The position numbers and the translations under genes are program-made. A stretch of 64,000 bases of DNA from an uncultured Aquimarina sp. (GTDB taxonomy: Bacteria; Bacteroidota; Bacteroidia; Flavobacteriales; Flavobacteriaceae): positions 62,001 to 126,000 of the forward strand of contig CANMLG010000004.1 in NCBI GenBank assembly GCA_947498765.1. Direction: 5' to 3'. Of this stretch, positions 1-8,611 are shown piece after piece. The notes beneath the pieces are model-generated. The model saw only the letters and a list, made by a program, of their open reading frames with translations, was not told the origin of the DNA and did not search any database. The first letter of the stretch is position 1; every line of letters begins with the position of its first letter.

Positions 1-1
1 T

Positions 2-43
2 GGAGTATATGGAGGAATGTTAACTGCTATGAATAGAAACTAA
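2..43 (+). CDS. gldL: GldL, C-terminal end only (partial)
   Basis: The window opens inside a reading frame whose last 13 codons read GVYGGMLTAMNRN before TAA. GldL proteins commonly end in a similar YGxMLxAM tail, and gldL precedes gldM in the gldKLMN operon of Flavobacteriia. GldL is the inner-membrane partner of GldM in the type IX secretion/gliding motor. Only the tail is visible, so the call rests on this short match and on the gldM-gldN genes that follow. Confidence 0.7.
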   Translation, partial: GVYGGMLTAMNRN

Positions 44-88
44 TTAGTTTTTTTATAACTAAGATTATTAACTTTAAAACTAATTAAA

Positions 89-1627
89 ATGGCAGGAGGA
101 AAATTGTCCCCTAGACAAAAGATGATTAACCTGATGTATCTTATATTTATTGCAATGCTTGCATTAAATATGTCAAAAGAGGTATTATCAGCATTCGGGT
201 TAATGAATGAGAAACTAACTGACGCTAATAAAAGTGCTACCGAAAGGAATGCAAGTTTTATGGCAGGTTTAGATGAAAAAGTTGGAGAGCAACCAGCTAA
301 ATATAAGCCGCTTAGGGAAAAAGCAGGTAAAGTAGATGCTTTAGCAAAAGATCTTAATGATTATATAACAAAGCTAAAAGGAGATATGACAGCTAAGTTA
401 GATGATCCAACTAACTATGAGACTATGGATAAAGGAGATTATTTAGATAATTTCTTCTTTAGTCCTAAAGGAATGAGTACTGAGGGTAAAGCTTTTGTTG
501 AAAAAATAGAAGGTTTTAAAACAGGTGTTAATTCTATTTTAGGAGATGCTTATCCTGAGATAAGTAAAGGTATCAATAAAGATTTTTCAACAGAAAAAAT
601 TGAAAATAAAGATGGGATAAAAGTTGACTGGTTAGATTATCATTACAAAGGATTCCCTTTGGTTGCATCTTTAACTAAATTAACGCAGATACAGGCAGAT
701 GTTAAAAAGACGGAAAGCCAAGTATTATCAGCAATGTTAGAAGGTCAATTAAAATCTGATGTTTCTTTGACAAACTTTGAAGCTATTGTTGTAGCAGATA
801 AAACAGCTTTCTTTTCAGGAGAAAAGTTTCAAGGAAAGATTGTTTTAGGAAAAAAAGATAAAACCTTAAAAGCACACAAAGTAATTGTAAACGGTAAAGA
901 GCTTGATGCAGAATCAATGCAAGAAGGTCAAACTGTTTTAGATTTCCCTGCAGGTAATGTCGGTGAGCGTGAAATTAAAGGAGAATTTCAATTTAAAGAA
1001 GGAGATTCGATTATTACGATTCCAATTGAAAGTTCTTACTCTGTAATTCCTGCGCCAAATACTGCGGTAATATCTGCAGATAAAATGAATGTGGTGTATC
1101 GCGGTGTAACTAATCCAATGACTATTTCAGTGCCTGGAGCTCCTAATGTGACAGCTTCTGCACCTGGTTTAAAAAAGTCTAAGGGGAGTAAATATTTAAT
1201 GAATGTTACCAATCTAAAGCAAAGAGAGGTTAAGATCAATGTTAAAGCTTCTGTAAATGGAAAATCATTTACAAGTAGTAAAGTATTCCGTATTAAAGAT
1301 ATTCCAAGACCTGTAGGTACAGTACGTGGTGAAGATGGATCAGTAAAAATGTCTAAGAGTTCATTGTCAGTTTCTACTATTGGAGCAATATTACCAGATT
1401 TTGATTTTAACTTAAAGTTGAAAGTAACAGGATTTAAAATTAAAGTGCCAGGTCAACCAACATCACGTGTTTCTGGAAGTAAATTAAATAGTGCTGCTCG
1501 TGCTGCTTTAAAAAGAGCTAAGCGTGGAGAGTCAGTTCAAATATTTGATATTAATGCTAAGTTAGCTTCAGGAAGTTCGTACCGAGTTAAAAAGGTATCT
1601 CCTGTAATAGTTGAGTTAACAAACTAA
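89..1627 (+). CDS. gldM: Gliding motility / type IX secretion protein GldM
   Basis: A 512-aa protein, the usual GldM length. It begins MAGGKLSPRQKMINLMYLI and has one transmembrane helix at about residues 13-35, followed by a long periplasmic region. In the known system GldM forms a dimer with GldL in the inner membrane, is driven by proton flow, and reaches across the periplasm through D1-D4 domains to the GldK/GldN ring; it powers type IX secretion and gliding. It lies 45 bp after gldL and 20 bp before gldN, consistent with one operon. The start is supported by the conserved MAGGK N-terminus. No missing segments are apparent. Confidence 0.95.
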   Translation: MAGGKLSPRQKMINLMYLIFIAMLALNMSKEVLSAFGLMNEKLTDANKSATERNASFMAGLDEKVGEQPAKYKPLREKAGKVDALAKDLNDYITKLKGDMTAKLDDPTNYETMDKGDYLDNFFFSPKGMSTEGKAFVEKIEGFKTGVNSILGDAYPEISKGINKDFSTEKIENKDGIKVDWLDYHYKGFPLVASLTKLTQIQADVKKTESQVLSAMLEGQLKSDVSLTNFEAIVVADKTAFFSGEKFQGKIVLGKKDKTLKAHKVIVNGKELDAESMQEGQTVLDFPAGNVGEREIKGEFQFKEGDSIITIPIESSYSVIPAPNTAVISADKMNVVYRGVTNPMTISVPGAPNVTASAPGLKKSKGSKYLMNVTNLKQREVKINVKASVNGKSFTSSKVFRIKDIPRPVGTVRGEDGSVKMSKSSLSVSTIGAILPDFDFNLKLKVTGFKIKVPGQPTSRVSGSKLNSAARAALKRAKRGESVQIFDINAKLASGSSYRVKKVSPVIVELTN

Positions 1628-1647
1628 TATAATTAATTGTCGTAATT

Positions 1648-2538
1648 ATGAATTTGAGAAATTTTATAGCTTTAACCTTTAGTATTGTTGTTTCGGCTTC
1701 TGTAATGGGTCAAGCAAATGCGCTAAATTCTCAAAACCCTGAGGACATTGGTGTAAAGACTGCTCAGCAGATTGAGAATGATAACGATAATCCGTTAGAA
1801 TATGGATACGTAGATGATAGAGACGTACTTTGGGCGAAAACTACTTGGGAAATTATTGACCTTGATGAAAGAGTTAATTTTCCATTATATTATCCAATCG
1901 ATACCGTAAATATAGGAGCTGATAGAAGGTCTTTATTTGATGTATTATTAAGTAGTATAAAAAATGGTAAATTAGAGCATGTTTACTCAGATTCATATTT
2001 TACTGAAAAAAGAACACTCGAAGATTTGAGTGCTACTATTAGAAAAGTAGATACAACAGATTTAGGTATAGAACAATTGAATGCTGGTGAAAATGTGTCT
2101 CAGGAATTTATTGAGATCAGAGATTTAACGGCACAAGATATTGCAGAATACCATGTTAAAGGTTTGTGGTACTTTGATAAAAGACAAGGTGAGCTTAAAT
2201 ATCGTTTGTTAGGTATTGCACCTGTAGCACCAGATGTTAACTTTATTGATGACGAAGAACCAGATTTAGTCCCTTTGTTTTGGGTTTTTTACCCTCAAGT
2301 AAGAGAGATTTTACACAAGGCTAAAGCTTTTAACCGTAAAAATACGTACATGCCAATTTCATTTGATCATTTATTAAATTCGCGAAGATTTAGTAGTGTT
2401 ATTTATAAAGAAGATAATGAGCAAGGTGACCGTAAAGTTGAGGATTATATCAATGATAATGCATTATTACAGTTATTGGAAAGTCAAAGAATCAAAGAAA
2501 GTATTCGAGATTTTGAACAAGATATGTGGAATTACTAG
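1648..2538 (+). CDS. gldN: Gliding motility / type IX secretion protein GldN
   Basis: A 296-aa protein with an N-terminal signal peptide (MNLRNFIALTFSIVVSASVM, probable cleavage near residues 20-24). The mature part contains typical GldN blocks such as DDRDVLWAKTTWEIIDLDE and LFWVFYPQVREIL. GldN (PorN) is a periplasmic protein that associates with the lipoprotein GldK in a ring under the outer membrane and contacts GldM. It is the last gene of the gldKLMN operon here, since a rho-independent terminator follows about 27 bp after the stop codon. Confidence 0.95.
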   Translation: MNLRNFIALTFSIVVSASVMGQANALNSQNPEDIGVKTAQQIENDNDNPLEYGYVDDRDVLWAKTTWEIIDLDERVNFPLYYPIDTVNIGADRRSLFDVLLSSIKNGKLEHVYSDSYFTEKRTLEDLSATIRKVDTTDLGIEQLNAGENVSQEFIEIRDLTAQDIAEYHVKGLWYFDKRQGELKYRLLGIAPVAPDVNFIDDEEPDLVPLFWVFYPQVREILHKAKAFNRKNTYMPISFDHLLNSRRFSSVIYKEDNEQGDRKVEDYINDNALLQLLESQRIKESIRDFEQDMWNY

Positions 2539-2564
2539 TGTTATTAGTATTTTATATTATTATG

Positions 2565-2598
2565 AAACACCTTTGGTTATCCAAAGGTGTTTTTTTTT
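2565..2598 (+). terminator. Rho-independent terminator after gldN
   Basis: The arms AAACACCTTTGG and CCAAAGGTGTTT are perfectly complementary around a TTAT loop, and the right arm runs into a U-tract. Its position directly after gldN fits the end of the gld operon. Confidence 0.9.
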
Positions 2599-2697
2599 AA
2601 TTATTAGCCAAAATAATGGCTAGTTTAAGTGTTTTGTTAAGTAAGCCTAGTAAAATATATTGAAGCTTAGGCGGTCTTGTAAAAAATATCTCATTTT

Positions 2698-2717
2698 AAT
2701 TCAGATTATCATCTGAA
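2698..2717. repeat. Short inverted repeat upstream of the FAD oxidoreductase
   Basis: ATTCAGAT and ATCTGAAT form an 8-bp perfect inverted repeat with a TATC spacer, 50 bp before the oxidoreductase start. It could be an operator or chance hairpin. A weak -7-like element (TAACTTTA, 2754-2761) lies downstream of it. Confidence 0.35.
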
Positions 2718-2767
2718 TGAGTCATTAAAACAGTAAACTCGAAAAAAATAACTTAACTTTACTGGCT

Positions 2768-3811
2768 ATGATTGATTATATAATTGTTGGCTTTGGTATT
2801 GGAGGTAGTGTATTGTCTGCTCATTTAGAACGAGAGGGGAAATCTATTTTAGTGATTGATGGATCAGCTGTTAAAGCTTCCGTTGTTGCCGCAGGTTTAT
2901 ATAACCCTATAGTATTAAAACGTTATACCATGGCTTGGCAAGGGCATGAACAACTTACTTATGCTAAGCTTTTTTATAATGACCTAGCTTTTAATTTGGA
3001 CACATCAATTATTCAAGATTTGCCAGTGTTAAGAAGATTTCATTCTGCCGAAGAGCAAAACAATTGGTTTGAAAAAATTGATACCCCCGAATTGAGTCAA
3101 TATTTGTCTCCTTATTTAGTTAAAAATCCAACTAATGCCATACAAGCGCCATTTAAATATGGGCAGGTAATGGGTGCGGGACGTATTTTGATTAGTAAGA
3201 TGCTTGATAGTTACATAAGTCAACTGAAAAAAAAATCAGCTTATTTGAACGAAGATTTTGATTATAATTTACTTCAAATAAAGGATGAGGCTGTTTTTTA
3301 CAAGGGATTTACAGCAAAAAAAATAGTCTTTTGTGAAGGATTTGGCTTAAAAAAGAATCCTTTTTTTAATTATTTACCCTTAAAACAGAATAAAGGAACT
3401 TATCTTGTCATTGAATGTGAGGATTTAAAGTTGAAGGAGGCTATAAAATCTCATTTTTTTATAGTACCCTTAGGAGGTAATAAGTATAAATTTGGAGCTA
3501 CTTACGAACACCAAATTTCTAAAGGGAATTATGATGAGGAGGCGAAGGTGCAATTGATTTCTTATTTGAATGAATTGATTTCAGTTCCTTATACTATCAT
3601 AGATCAAGTCACAGGAGTGCGTCCAACAGTTAAAGATCGGAGGCCTTTAATTGGTAGGCATTATGAGCATGCTAATTTATATGTGTTAAATGGTTTAGGT
3701 ACTCGAGGAGTTATGATTGCTCCAACTGTAGCTAAGCATTTGGTAGCATTTATGGAAAATGATATGTTACTTCCAAAAGAAATTGATTGTTCTCGTTATG
3801 CACCAAAATAA
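2768..3811 (+). CDS. NAD(P)/FAD-dependent oxidoreductase (DAO family)
   Basis: A 347-aa protein with an N-terminal Rossmann FAD-binding motif (IIVGFGIGGSVLSAHLE; GxGxxG at about residues 8-13) and the acidic end of strand 2 (ILVID). The C-terminal block TGVRPTVKDRRPLIG followed by YVLNGLGTRGVMIAP is typical of D-amino-acid-oxidase-like FAD enzymes such as glycine/D-amino-acid oxidases. No signal peptide is visible, so it is probably cytoplasmic. The substrate cannot be deduced. The gene stands alone between the gld terminator and a convergent DUF983 gene whose stop lies 8 bp away. Confidence 0.8.
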   Translation: MIDYIIVGFGIGGSVLSAHLEREGKSILVIDGSAVKASVVAAGLYNPIVLKRYTMAWQGHEQLTYAKLFYNDLAFNLDTSIIQDLPVLRRFHSAEEQNNWFEKIDTPELSQYLSPYLVKNPTNAIQAPFKYGQVMGAGRILISKMLDSYISQLKKKSAYLNEDFDYNLLQIKDEAVFYKGFTAKKIVFCEGFGLKKNPFFNYLPLKQNKGTYLVIECEDLKLKEAIKSHFFIVPLGGNKYKFGATYEHQISKGNYDEEAKVQLISYLNELISVPYTIIDQVTGVRPTVKDRRPLIGRHYEHANLYVLNGLGTRGVMIAPTVAKHLVAFMENDMLLPKEIDCSRYAPK

Positions 3812-3818
3812 AAAAAAA

Positions 3819-4202
3819 TTACTTGCTTTTTAAAGGATCATAACTCATAAATAAGTTAATCCATATGTTACGAGATAAACGTAATATTATTGGTAAAAAA
3901 AATATTATAGTAGCAACAATCACAAAATAGCTTATTAATAAATTGAGTTGTAAAAAATAATGTGAAATTATAAAGGCAGCAACTCCAAAAGCTATACCTA
4001 CACCATAACTAACGTACATAGCGCCATAAAAAAAAGAAGGCTCCATGCTATATTTAGTGTTACAATGACTACAGCGTTCATTCATGCCCAATACATTTTT
4101 AATAGCAAAGGTGCTAGTGTTTATGTACATAGACTCATTTTGACAAATTGGGCATTTGCCAGTTAAAATGCTGTAAATTGATGTTCCTTTTAAAAATTTC
4201 AT
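3819..4202 (-). CDS. DUF983 family membrane protein
   Basis: A 127-aa protein with two CxxC pairs, CPIC at about residues 17-20 and CSHC at about 43-46, followed by two hydrophobic helices (about 62-82 and 87-107). This layout matches the DUF983 family of small membrane proteins in Bacteroidota and Proteobacteria, whose biochemical function is not established. The gene converges on the FAD oxidoreductase and diverges from the ABC-F gene, with about 130 bp of shared upstream sequence. Confidence 0.8.
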   Translation of the reverse strand: MKFLKGTSIYSILTGKCPICQNESMYINTSTFAIKNVLGMNERCSHCNTKYSMEPSFFYGAMYVSYGVGIAFGVAAFIISHYFLQLNLLISYFVIVATIIFFLPIILRLSRNIWINLFMSYDPLKSK

Positions 4203-4288
4203 GTCAGTAATGAGTTAAAAAATGATTAGATTGTTAATGATTTGTAAATAAAACCATACACTGTAAACTATGATGTTACGAAGCTTTT

Positions 4289-4315
4289 TTGCTAACGTAA
4301 AAATAAGCATCTTTG
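4289..4315 (+). promoter_or_regulatory. Possible Bacteroidota promoter for the ABC-F gene
   Basis: A CATCTTTG element at 4308-4315 is one base from the Bacteroidota -7 consensus TAnnTTTG. A TTG at 4289-4291 sits upstream with a 16-nt gap, slightly short of the usual spacing. The ATG at 4331 would then have a very short leader. The call rests on pattern only. Confidence 0.35.
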
Positions 4316-4330
4316 CACAAATTTATAGCA

Positions 4331-6247
4331 ATGTTGAATATACATAATCTGTCAATTTCTTTCGCAGGAGAATATCTTTTCGAAGATATTACTTTTAAAA
4401 TTGTTCCAGGAGATCGAGTTGGATTAGTTGGGAAAAATGGAGCAGGAAAATCGACAATGTTAAAAATTTTATCTCGAGAGCAAGAGCCCGATACAGGGCA
4501 AATTGCCATGGATAAAAATGCTAAAATCGGTTTTTTAAAGCAAGATATTGATTTTGTTGAAGGAAGAACAGTTTTAGAAGAAGCTTATGAGGCATTTGAG
4601 GAAATTAAAACCTTAGAGCGACAAATAGAAGCGATTAATTTACAGCTTACGGAGCGTACTGATTATGAAAGTGAGGTGTATGCAAAACTTATTGAAGATG
4701 TAAGTGATTGTACTTCGCATTATGAAATTTTAGGAGGTTATAATTACCAAGGAGAAACCGAAAAAGTACTTCTAGGTTTGGGTTTTAAAAAAGAAGATTT
4801 TGATAATCTTACTGATACCTTTTCCGGAGGATGGCGTATGCGTATTGAATTGGCAAAACTATTATTACAAAGTAATGATATTTTATTACTTGATGAGCCC
4901 ACAAACCATTTAGATATCGAATCGATTATTTGGTTAGAAAACTTTTTAAAAAGTTACTCAGGTGCAGTAGTTATAGTATCTCACGATAAAATGTTTTTGG
5001 ATAATGTAACTAACCGAACTATCGAAATTTCGTTAGGAAAAATATACGACTACGATAAACCCTACTCAAAGTATCTAGTATTGCGTAAAGAGTTGCGGGA
5101 GCAACAATTGGCTACCCAAAAGAATCAGGCAAAACAAATAGAGCATACCGAAAAGCTTATTGAAAAATTTAGGGCAAAAGCAACAAAAGCGTCAATGGCA
5201 CAGTCTCTAATTAAAAAGTTAGATAAAGTTGAACGTATTATTGTTGATGAGGATGATAATGCGGTTATGAATATTAAATTTCCGATTAGTATTCAGCCAG
5301 GTAAAGTAGTAGTTGAGGCCGAAAATATAGGTAAGTCATATGGAGAAAAGAAGATTTTAGAAAATATTGATTTGTTGATTGAACGTGGATCTAAAACAGC
5401 TTTTGTAGGTCAGAATGGGCAAGGAAAATCAACATTAGCTAAAATTATTGTAGATGAGTTATCCTATACAGGAAGTTTAAAATTAGGCCATAATGTACAA
5501 ATAGGATATTTTGCTCAAAACCAAGCAGAATATTTAGATGGTGAAATTACAATAGAGGAAACCATGATTAATGCCGCTGACGAAAAAACGCGTTCAAAAG
5601 TACGGGACATGTTAGGCTCTTTTTTGTTTAGGGGAGATGATGTAGATAAAAAAGTAAAAGTACTTTCAGGTGGAGAACGAAATCGATTGGCACTTTGTAA
5701 ACTTTTATTACAACCATTTAATGTGTTGGTTATGGATGAGCCAACAAACCATTTAGATATTAAGTCTAAAAATGTATTAAAATCGGCATTGGAAAATTTT
5801 GAAGGCACCTTATTATTAGTTTCGCACGATAGGGATTTTTTACAAGGTTTAACAAATAAAGTATACGAGTTTAAAGATCGAAAAATAAAAGAATACCTTG
5901 GAGATATTGATTATTATTTAGGTGAACGAAAGGCGTTGGATATGAGAGCAATTGAAAAATCAGATACGCCTGAAAAAATAGTTCCAAAAGGAAAAGTAAA
6001 ACAACAGAAAAGCTACGAAGAACAAAAGAAATTAAAATCCTTACAAAATAAAATAAGTAATTCCGAAAGTAAAATAAGTACACTTGAAAGAGAAATTAAA
6101 AAGTTGGACGAAGAATTGGAATCAAATTATGAAGAAACTATGGCAAAGCCTGATTTTTTTGTAAATTATGATGCCAAGAAAAAACAACTACAAGAAGCTT
6201 TAGACTTATGGGAAAATTTACAATTAGAAATTGAAGAATTGGCTTAA
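4331..6247 (+). CDS. ABC-F family ATP-binding cassette protein
   Basis: A duplicated ABC ATPase of about 638 aa without membrane segments. Both cassettes have a Walker A (GKNGAGKST near residue 36; GQNGQGKST in the second half), an ABC signature (SGGWRMRI; SGGERNRL) and a Walker B (LLLDEPTNHLDI; LVMDEPTNHLDI). A linker rich in charged residues joins them, and the last ~90 residues are coiled coil. This is the ABC-F architecture of ribosome-associated translation factors, closest in layout to Uup/YheS-type proteins. I chose ATG at 4331, which gives MLNIHNLSISFAG, over an upstream TTG at 4313. The exact subfamily and any resistance role are not determinable. Confidence 0.9.
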   Translation: MLNIHNLSISFAGEYLFEDITFKIVPGDRVGLVGKNGAGKSTMLKILSREQEPDTGQIAMDKNAKIGFLKQDIDFVEGRTVLEEAYEAFEEIKTLERQIEAINLQLTERTDYESEVYAKLIEDVSDCTSHYEILGGYNYQGETEKVLLGLGFKKEDFDNLTDTFSGGWRMRIELAKLLLQSNDILLLDEPTNHLDIESIIWLENFLKSYSGAVVIVSHDKMFLDNVTNRTIEISLGKIYDYDKPYSKYLVLRKELREQQLATQKNQAKQIEHTEKLIEKFRAKATKASMAQSLIKKLDKVERIIVDEDDNAVMNIKFPISIQPGKVVVEAENIGKSYGEKKILENIDLLIERGSKTAFVGQNGQGKSTLAKIIVDELSYTGSLKLGHNVQIGYFAQNQAEYLDGEITIEETMINAADEKTRSKVRDMLGSFLFRGDDVDKKVKVLSGGERNRLALCKLLLQPFNVLVMDEPTNHLDIKSKNVLKSALENFEGTLLLVSHDRDFLQGLTNKVYEFKDRKIKEYLGDIDYYLGERKALDMRAIEKSDTPEKIVPKGKVKQQKSYEEQKKLKSLQNKISNSESKISTLEREIKKLDEELESNYEETMAKPDFFVNYDAKKKQLQEALDLWENLQLEIEELA

Positions 6248-6263
6248 TTAAGATATATAAAAG

Positions 6264-6731
6264 ATGGAATTTGAAGAAATAGATATCAACTCACACGCCC
6301 TTTCATGGGTTGGGAAAATTCATTATGATTTTGGCTTTATAGTTCAAAATGCTTTTAAAAAAAATGGTTTGAATTTAACCAAAGAAGAATGGAGTATCCT
6401 TAAACGATTGAATGTAAATGATGGTCAACGTATGAACGATATGGCTTTTATAACACATCGTGATAAAGTTTCAATGATGCGTGTAGTAAATTCGATGGTA
6501 AAGAAAGATTTTATTATAATGCGAACCGATGAAGTTGATAAACGTGTCAATCGTATTTTTTTAACCGCTTACGGTAAAAAAGTAGTCCAAAAAGTATTAC
6601 CTATTATGTATCAATTAATTCCAGAGGTACAGGATAGTTTAACTATTCAAGAAAGAGATATTCTTGTTGAAGCATTGAAAAAAGTAAAGGCTAGAATGAC
6701 GGAAATTGCCGAAAAAGAAGGTTTAAAATAG
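6264..6731 (+). CDS. MarR family winged-helix transcriptional regulator
   Basis: A 155-aa protein with the MarR layout: N-terminal dimerisation helix, a helix-turn-helix at about residues 50-85 (EEWSILKRLN followed by FITHRDKVSMMRVVNSMVKK), a wing carrying DEVDKRVNRIFLT, and a C-terminal dimerisation helix. The DxRxxxxxLT wing signature is present in modified form. It lies 16 bp after the ABC-F gene and its stop overlaps the following GTG by one base, suggesting one transcription unit. The ligand and targets are unknown. Confidence 0.85.
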   Translation: MEFEEIDINSHALSWVGKIHYDFGFIVQNAFKKNGLNLTKEEWSILKRLNVNDGQRMNDMAFITHRDKVSMMRVVNSMVKKDFIIMRTDEVDKRVNRIFLTAYGKKVVQKVLPIMYQLIPEVQDSLTIQERDILVEALKKVKARMTEIAEKEGLK

Positions 6732-6913
6732 TGTTTGAACATTTTTTTCAATGTCCTTACTGTTGGGAAAATATTTCGATGTTGCTCGATCCTAGTATTT
6801 TTAAACAGACTTATGTAGAGGATTGCGAGGTCTGTTGTAATCCTATACAGTTAACACCTGTTTTTGAAGCAAATGAATTAGTTAGCTTTTTAGCTGAAGA
6901 TATTGAGCAATGA
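6731..6913 (+). CDS. CPXCG-motif cysteine-rich protein
   Basis: A 60-aa protein with paired cysteines: CPYCWENISMLLD near the N-terminus and EDCEVCCNPIQL near the middle. This matches a small family of conserved zinc-ribbon-like peptides in Bacteroidota and Proteobacteria named for the CPxCG motif; their function is unknown. Translation starts at GTG, whose G is the last base of the upstream MarR stop codon (TAGTG), so translation is probably coupled. The start is supported by the family's usual EHFFxCPYCWE beginning. Confidence 0.85.
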   Translation: MFEHFFQCPYCWENISMLLDPSIFKQTYVEDCEVCCNPIQLTPVFEANELVSFLAEDIEQ

Positions 6914-7178
6914 ATTTTAGTAGCTGTTAGTTTAAGCCTTATTTTATTAGTGAAACGTTGTTTTGAAAAGTTACGAAATAATGCATTCAAAATAATAAGT
7001 TGAACTAATCCGCTTTTTTAGCTGAATCACAGGCTTAACACTTCTACCCTAGGGTCTTTTTTAAGGTTTCGGGGATTGTCGTCTTGGGTTTTACTTTTTA
7101 TTGGCCATCCCTGAATGAATTAAAGATAAATGAGTTCTAAATATTTTTAGGGAAAATTCATTGAAGGCACAAAATTCT

Positions 7179-7215
7179 ATCTCTATTAAATAAAGGACTC
7201 TTTTTTAATAGAGAT
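7179..7215. repeat. Hairpin with 12-bp stem
   Basis: ATCTCTATTAAA (7179-7190) and TTTAATAGAGAT (7204-7215) are perfectly complementary around a 13-nt loop. There is no strong U-tract on the plus strand and only a weak one on the minus strand, so it is a poor intrinsic terminator. Confidence 0.45.
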
Positions 7216-7544
7216 AATAGAGTTGAAATCAAATATTTTACTTTTTTGATAAGATTCAATAACATTTTTTTAACATTTAGTACTGAATATATCTACTATA
7301 AAGTTAAAACCTGGTAATTTTTTGCTCTTAAGGTGTCAATAGCTTATAAATATTCTAAATTTTAATTATACTAGCTAATAAACATTGTCTAAAATTTTTA
7401 TTATCCTAATAAAATAAAATTTATTAAGTAATTAGATTTTGTTTTTGAATAAGTCTATGCTGTTAATGAATTCATAAAGCTTAAAATTTAATGAGTAAAT
7501 TTATTTAATATCAATACTTTAAATTTAGTTATTGATAACACATT

Positions 7545-7583
7545 GTTGCGCAACAATTGGCGGATACCGAAAAGCCATAATTG
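7545..7583 (+). repeat. Short fragment resembling the ABC-F linker, internally deleted
   Basis: The blocks GTTGCG, CAACAATTGGC and ATACCGAAAAGC appear here in the same order as at 5093-5156 inside the ABC-F gene, with 4 and about 32 bases missing between them. In one frame both read QQLA and TEK. It may be a recombination remnant, although matches this short could arise by chance. Confidence 0.3.
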
Positions 7584-7613
7584 AGTAGGTACTTAATTTT
7601 AATTTAAAGTAAA

Positions 7614-7805
7614 ATGAAAAAATTATTTGTTTCAAGCTTATTTATTTTAGGAGTATGTTCAATTTCAAATGCTGAAAACTTTAGTAACAATGGCAATGTT
7701 TTAAATATAGCTAGTGAAGATGATGGGTGTATAACAACCCATGTAAAGCATTTTGATCAAAGAGGCAATTTAGTAGGTTTTGGTAGTAAAACTGAATGTA
7801 GCTAA
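7614..7805 (+). CDS. Small secreted two-cysteine peptide (unrecognised)
   Basis: A 63-aa ORF with a clear signal peptide (MKKLFVSSLFILGVCSISNA, cleavage probably after residue 20). The predicted mature peptide is about 43 residues and contains two cysteines, in DDGCITTH and at the end (KTECS), which could form one disulfide. I do not recognise a family. It lies upstream of a GLPGLI gene and an outer-membrane beta-barrel gene on the same strand, so it may be a product or partner of that export/receptor locus. It could also be a stand-alone secreted peptide. An ATG preceded by an A-rich stretch supports the start. Confidence 0.65.
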   Translation: MKKLFVSSLFILGVCSISNAENFSNNGNVLNIASEDDGCITTHVKHFDQRGNLVGFGSKTECS

Positions 7806-7868
7806 TATTATTTTTTCAAGGGTATGTTTAAAAAATATACATATCCTTATTCATCAAAAAATAGGATC

Positions 7869-8600
7869 ATGTTAAAAACAAAATTATTATTTATTTTCTC
7901 TTTAATTACCTCAATAATGTTAGGTCAGTCTTATAATATATATTATGAGGAAATAATATCTTTTGGGATAGATAGGACACTTGAAGAGCTATCGAATGAT
8001 TTATTAAAACGTAGAAAAAAAAACGAACAATCTACTTCATTGTTAACGTTTAGTAATGGGAATTCTACTTACGGGGAACACATTCGTAATTTTGAAAATG
8101 GTGCATTGGCTGAAAGTATTGCTGTTTCACAATCAACTTTATACAAGAGCCAAACTTCTAAAACATTCATAAAATTCTTTAAACTGTATAAACCTTCACT
8201 TTATGGTGAAGATATTTATATAAAAGATAAGTTACCTGAATATAAATGGGAGATCCTAAAACAAAAAAAGGTTATAGCAGGTTATTCTTGTAAATTAGCG
8301 AAAACTATTGAGTTGGATGGGTCGGAAATATTTGCTTGGTATACAGATGAAATACCAATTAATGAAGGTCCCCGAGAGCTTTGGGGATTACCTGGTTTAA
8401 TTTTGCAAGCACAAATAAATGATCGTGTACTTATAGTTGCCGTAAAAATTAAAAAAGTTGATGATCAAATTGAAATAGATTTTCCTACAAATAAAAAATT
8501 TATTACTATGAAAGAGTTTGACGCACTAAATCATGAAATTTTTAGACCTAGAACATTTACCACTCCTGATGGTGCAACGATGACTATTGGAAGGCCTTAA
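7869..8600 (+). CDS. GLPGLI family protein
   Basis: About 243 aa with signal peptide MLKTKLLFIFSLITSIMLGQ. It contains the hallmark ELWGLPGLILQA around two thirds of the way in, preceded by WYTDEIPINEGP. This is the GLPGLI family of Bacteroidota secreted/periplasmic proteins, often located next to TonB-dependent-receptor-like barrels; its biochemical role is unknown. I prefer ATG at 7869 to one at 7824 because it starts the signal peptide directly. A decayed paralogue follows, then a CarboxypepD-plug outer-membrane barrel, which is the typical neighbourhood. Confidence 0.85.
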   Translation: MLKTKLLFIFSLITSIMLGQSYNIYYEEIISFGIDRTLEELSNDLLKRRKKNEQSTSLLTFSNGNSTYGEHIRNFENGALAESIAVSQSTLYKSQTSKTFIKFFKLYKPSLYGEDIYIKDKLPEYKWEILKQKKVIAGYSCKLAKTIELDGSEIFAWYTDEIPINEGPRELWGLPGLILQAQINDRVLIVAVKIKKVDDQIEIDFPTNKKFITMKEFDALNHEIFRPRTFTTPDGATMTIGRP

Positions 8601-8611
8601 TTTTTTTGATT

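Larger units (their letters stand above)
6914..7613. other. 700-bp gene-free AT-rich region
   Basis: No convincing coding frame, tRNA or rRNA is seen. It holds a 10-bp palindrome (ACCCTAGGGT, 7046-7055), a 12-bp-stem hairpin (7179-7215) and, near its end, a short stretch resembling part of the ABC-F gene (7545-7583). It forms the left border of the accessory peptide/GLPGLI locus and may be a scar of earlier insertions or deletions. Confidence 0.5.

Noticed and set aside
2396..2623. 75-aa frame overlapping the gldN end
   Set aside because: It lies mostly inside gldN in another frame and runs through the terminator.
7020..7100. tRNA-like stretch near CCTAGG
   Set aside because: No cloverleaf arms or T-loop consensus could be drawn.
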